DNA of 64,000 nt, from the NCBI GenBank assembly GCA_947095535.1, contig OX352773.1, positions 169,334,438 to 169,398,437 on the forward strand. The letters are read 5' to 3'. Of this stretch, positions 59,816 through 64,000 are shown in pieces. Both the position numbers and the translations under genes were made by a program. The notes under the pieces are model-generated. The model searched no databases, was not told the DNA's origin, and saw only the letters and a program-made list of their open reading frames with translations. Position 1 is the stretch's first letter. Each line of letters begins with the position of its first letter. This DNA comes from Poecilobothrus nobilitatus. Taxonomy: Eukaryota; Arthropoda; Insecta; Diptera; Dolichopodidae.

Positions 59816-61787
59816 TAAACCAAATGCCATAAAATTTATTTTAATGAAAACTTAATCGGTTCATTTTCTTTCGTTAGTATTTTTGATAACAATGCTCACA
59901 TTTATAAAAATTACAAAACAAAATCTCTCTTGTCATCAAATATTACATTAAATAAAATTTATAATAAAATATATAATAATATGAAGAAAATTAATAATAT
60001 TATTATGTATCTACTTGTGTATAATATAAATAAATAATAGTATTGATTATTGGTCTCGGATGATCTTAGTCGCCGATGGATATAATAATATTTCATAATT
60101 CTATGTGATATTCTATATAATAAAAATAAAATAAATAAATAAATAAATTAAAAATAAATAATTTTAATTTATACTTATAACTCACATATATAAATTGCTT
60201 TTAAAATAAATTAATATTCGCAATATTGTTTTTAAAAATTTAAACAAATTTACATAATAACAAGTATGATACCTAAGTAATAATAATAAGTATATATTAA
60301 ATATCTTATTTGTAAAGTATTGAACATTTTCTAGAAATGTGTTTAATGCAATAAATGTAGTTAATAAATTTTGATGAAACATGAACTTAGTGCACTAAAA
60401 TATTTATTAATCTTTAAGGCATATTTTTGGTATGCAAAAGGAACAGAAAGCCAATACTGTTACACCTGAGGAGAGCACTGTTAAAAAATGGATATCTGAA
60501 TTATAAATCGATTGAAGATTTTTAATTAAAATATTTGATGAAAAATCGAATTATGTGGAGGTGTAATGTAATTGTCACACTCTTTATGTAATTGCCACAT
60601 TCTTTTCACATCATATTAATCAAACCAGATCGCAACTTAAAAACACAGGATGTATTTAAAATAAAATTTATGCTAATATGAGTCGTCCTCAGCATATTAT
60701 ATGGATGAATTATTTATTTGAAAGACAGACAGTGGAAAATTTATCAGTTATTAGTTATTATTTCCATTTTTGAATTACTCAAGTTTTTTAGAGGCTCATT
60801 ATTTATGTGTTTAATGTTTTTTTTAGCGGATTAAAAAACTTTTTCTTTTTGATGGTAAAAAATTATTGTTAGGCTATCTTGATCTATAAAAAAATTCACT
60901 ACTTTTCAAAACCAACATATGTTTCATAAATTTCGTTTTTGATGCTATTAAATGCCCCATAAAAATCTTTATTTATATGCTTGCATTTATTTATGTATAA
61001 ATTTTATGGTTTGACATTTTTGTAATATCCTTTAGTTTTTGGTTTGTTAAATATAAAAATAGAATAATAAACTAAAGTTTATGTAGTTAACCATTGATTT
61101 ATAGGAATTGTATATTAAAAATTAATCCTTTAAGTTTGTAATGCATCGATATAAGTATGATACATATAGGATTCAAGTGTATATATCTGATCAGAATAGA
61201 ACAAATTATTAAATTAACTTATTAAATTTTGCCCATCCGTGCCTCAGCACGATAATATTCAAAATATAATACTACCTTTATATGATGAAATTGGTGTGAT
61301 GAAATTAACTAACAATATTTTTGAAAAAAATTTTAGATAGCTATTTCAGTTCTCAGTTTTAAGTGGTCAGCTTTAATATTTTTTATCATATAATCTGTAC
61401 CATTTCTTTAGCCATTTTGAAAAAATAATAAATATGTAATGTATTTAAAATGTATTTTAAAAATAAAATTAAATAAATATAAAAATTTAATATAAAATAA
61501 ATTTTATGGCTTGTACATGAATAGCTTTATACATTAAATTAGATTTTATTTTTATAAACGTACGAATGATAGTTAACGCATTCATAAAATTTATATTAAA
61601 TAGTTTTTAGCAATTTGTAGGCAAAATTTTTATTGTTTTCTGTTGAAATCGGACATAACTTAGTATAACTTCTATACAAAATAATAATAATTTTGCATAT
61701 ATAATATAAGAATTGTAAACAAAAGATTACAGAATAAGTAAAGAAGTAAAAAGTTTACAAAGTAATAGCTCTACATAGATATAAGAT
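59816..61787. other. AT-rich DNA, no gene
   Basis: Nothing supportable was seen. Confidence 0.4.
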
Positions 61788-61798
61788 AATTAAAAGAT

Positions 61799-63284
61799 GA
61801 GGCCTCGGAGGCCCAAAGGGTACGACCGTATAAAATACGCTGCAAACACCGAGGGAGTGTGGGTTCGAATCCCACACACGTCGTAAGAGTTAAAAGTTAT
61901 TTTGCCGAAAGAGCTCAATACACAGAAAGTGAGAATCTAAGAAGTAGTATACATGATACCAAGTTCGGAATAATACAAGGGAGCTCGCTCGGTCCTACAT
62001 TGTTCTTATGTTACATAAATAGCTTACTAAAACTAAACATTAATGATAAAGCATTCATGTACGCTGATGATCTCGCTATAATATATACAGAATCGTCTAA
62101 AAAAAGCTTGGAAGTGGTTATAAATGAAGATATGAGAAAATTAAGCGCATGGATGAATATGCACAAACTGACAATAAATACAAATAAAACCAAATACATG
62201 TTTTTTAAGTCAAAGATATACGATAACATATATATCAGATATAATGGATGTCAAATTGAAAAAATTAGTGAATACAAATACTTAGGTGAATAGTGAATAG
62301 CAACTTAAACTGGCCTGCTCAAATAAACGAAAATATTAGCAAAGCTAAAAAGATTGCGGGAGTATTCAAACTACTAGGATACTAGCTGAGCTGAGAATTA
62401 TGTTATACTATAGTATGTTTCATTGTGTTACTACATACTGCATATAAATTTGGGGTAATACACTAAACAAAAATCTTAGCATGATGCAAGTGATACAAAA
62501 CAAAACAATAAAAAACATTTTTGGATATCATAAAAGAACATCAACAAAAGAAATACATGAAAACCATGAAATACTACCTATTAGAGAAGTTATAAAATAT
62601 AAGCTTGTACTCCAAACACACCTAATAGTAACTAGCAATATTAATACAAATATCAAGCCGATAATGAACAATGAGTTTCACACATACAACACAAGATCAG
62701 CACAAATGATTAGAATCGTATCTTCAAACATTAGATTTAATAGACAAGATGCAATATATAATATACGTTACAAATACTATAATGAACTACCGCTAGCTGT
62801 AAAAACCGAAAATTTTAGCATAAGCATATTTAAAAATAAACTCAAGAAATTTTATTTGAAGAACTATGATAATAACTGTAGCTGAGTAAATTACGAACTA
62901 AGAATACTATATATTTATGTCTGTTTATAAATATTATGTCTATGTTGTTTCTTATATAACTAATTATTATTTTCTTTTTGTTCTTATTTTTCAATGATTA
63001 ACTTTGGTTTTTATTTTTTTTTCTTCTTCTGTCTCTGTAGTTTTCTGTAGAACAAATCTGTAGTTTTCATTATCGCACTTTTGTAATATATTAAATACTT
63101 TGTAAAAAAAAAAAAAATTGTTCAGATATACTCTGTACGAGCTTATTGTTCATTTGAGATAAGAATGTAAATAAAATAAAAATAAAAATAAATTCCCCCT
63201 TACGACATTTACAGCCACGCATGAACAGAAAAGGTTATGTAATTTCCTGTTCACATTTATATGGCAGAGAAATGCATAAAAACA
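61799..63284 (+). mobile_element. tRNA-derived SINE split by a LINE insertion
   Basis: The SINE head is at 61799-61892 ('gaggcctcggaggcccaaag', A box damaged; 'gtgtgggttcgaatcccaca', B box intact; 'acgtcgtaagagtta'). Its remainder is at about 63192-63284 ('ttcccccttacgacatttac', 'agccacgcatgaacag', 'tatggcagaga' and an A-rich end). In uninterrupted copies (21147-21337, 53474-53626) these halves are joined directly. The whole composite is flanked by a perfect 11-bp target duplication 'aattaaaagat' at 61788-61798 and 63285-63295. The SINE therefore integrated first, and the LINE at 61893-63191 came later. Confidence 0.88.
61893..63191 (+). pseudogene. CR1/jockey-like LINE, 5'-truncated, inside the SINE
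   Basis: A reverse-transcriptase fragment with a relatively well-kept frame. It opens within the palm: 'SYFAERAQY', then 'FGIIQGSSLGPTLFLCYINS' (the region around the (P)QGS motif), then 'FMYADDLAIIYTE' holding the catalytic Asp pair, 'WMNMHKLTINTNKTKYMFF' and 'SEYKYLGE' with a stop at 62291. A run of shifts and stops follows ('NWPAQINENISKAKKIAGVF', 'MLYYSMFH'). An open frame then resumes at 62481: 'MMQVIQNKTIKNIFGYHKR', 'YNTRSAQMIRI', 'YYNELPLAVKTENFSISIFK' and stop at 62883-62885. The 3' end has A-runs and an (AAAAT)n tail next to the SINE. The endonuclease and front of the RT are missing, and the copy is inactive. Clade placement is tentative. Confidence 0.8.
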
Positions 63285-63295
63285 AATTAAAAGAT

Positions 63296-64000
63296 TCCAT
63301 AAAAATTGTAAAGTAAAACTAAACTTTGTTCTATTATAAAATTAAGGAAACAAGCAAAAATTATAATCGTGATTATTTACCGTGATTTTCAAACTCTTAT
63401 CATATTTCTCGAACTTTATCCTAAAGGCACTTCAATTTATTTTATAGTAGACACAATTAGACCTGATTTCTAAAGAATATTCACTTGCTCTCTAAAAAAA
63501 TTACTTATGTAGATTGTTAGGGCGAAAAGTTATGTCACTTTTTATAAAAATTATCATAGGATATTAGGCTGAATTTTATTAAAAAATGTAATCTATCGCC
63601 CACTTAAAAAAAAAAAATTTTTTTTCTGATCAACCAAGCACTATTTTCTGCGGCATCCTTTTTTTGCCTGCCACTTTATATGTAAGGTAAAAATTAAATG
63701 AAAAAATAATAGACAAATTTTCCATACAAAACCTATAAAATTAAAATTACATTTAAATAAATATTTTATTTTATTCAATTAATTTCAAAGTATTTGAATT
63801 AAACTTAAAGAACTAATGCATACGTTATCACTAGACTCTAAATTCGTAGTTTACCTTCAAAACGTCCGAGAACCTATTTTTATATCTGTTGTTATATAAG
63901 TTTCCCTAGATTAATACGATGATGATACTAGTCTGAAGGAAGAAGCTTTTAAAGCTTTTTAAATCCATATCAGATTGTTAGATGAGTTCACAGTGATATT
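63296..64000. other. AT-rich DNA to the window edge
   Basis: No gene and no Ras-like exon recognised. Confidence 0.4.

Noticed and set aside
51598..64000. Searched by eye for the missing upstream Ras exons (P-loop, switch, NKxD) on the minus strand
   Set aside because: No segment with a plausible NKxD or GxxxxGKS between splice sites was found; they may lie outside the window.

Overview
The window looks like nuclear DNA of an arthropod, most likely an insect. It is very AT-rich, full of homopolymer and (AT)n runs, has spliceosomal GT/AG introns, and carries animal-type LINE, SINE, mariner, MULE and Helitron remnants. Nothing in it looks bacterial or organellar, and the order or species cannot be named from the sequence alone.

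Only one host gene can be supported. It lies on the minus strand and only its 3' half is here. Three coding exons (51440-51597, 27030-27135, 23216-23291) splice in a single frame into 112 codons plus a stop. They encode the end of a Ras-family small GTPase: the G5 'SAK' loop, the last helix, a basic Ser/Arg-rich tail and a C-terminal CaaX box, CNIQ. The introns between them are about 24.3 kb and 3.7 kb. The exons for G1-G4 were not found and are probably beyond position 64000, so 51598-64000 is probably intron as well. Positions 1-23215 are 3' UTR and downstream flank.

Nearly everything else is decayed mobile DNA.
- 1-23 kb: an AT-rich dispersed repeat, a 105-bp tandem duplication, several inverted-repeat elements, a LINE 3' end, a rearranged mariner (16825-17726), a fold-back element (18763-19560) and a tRNA-derived SINE with perfect 11-bp target duplications.
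- Introns (23-51 kb): a jockey-like LINE ('J'), a second LINE tail, a CR1/jockey-like relic, two fold-back elements, an RTE-like LINE joined to a MULE transposase fragment, a palindromic repeat, a Helitron-like element, and a 1168-bp fold-back element with a perfect 8-bp target duplication and an internal GC-rich hairpin.
- 51.6-64 kb: a large hairpin beside another SINE; a second copy of LINE J with a different LINE ('K') inside it; an RNase H-bearing LINE tail; and a SINE split by a 5'-truncated LINE.

The best material for a second look is the layering of insertions (SINE then LINE; LINE J then LINE K), the mariner whose 5' part was replaced by an inverted copy of its own 3' end, and the fold-back elements. 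No new enzymatic system is evident.
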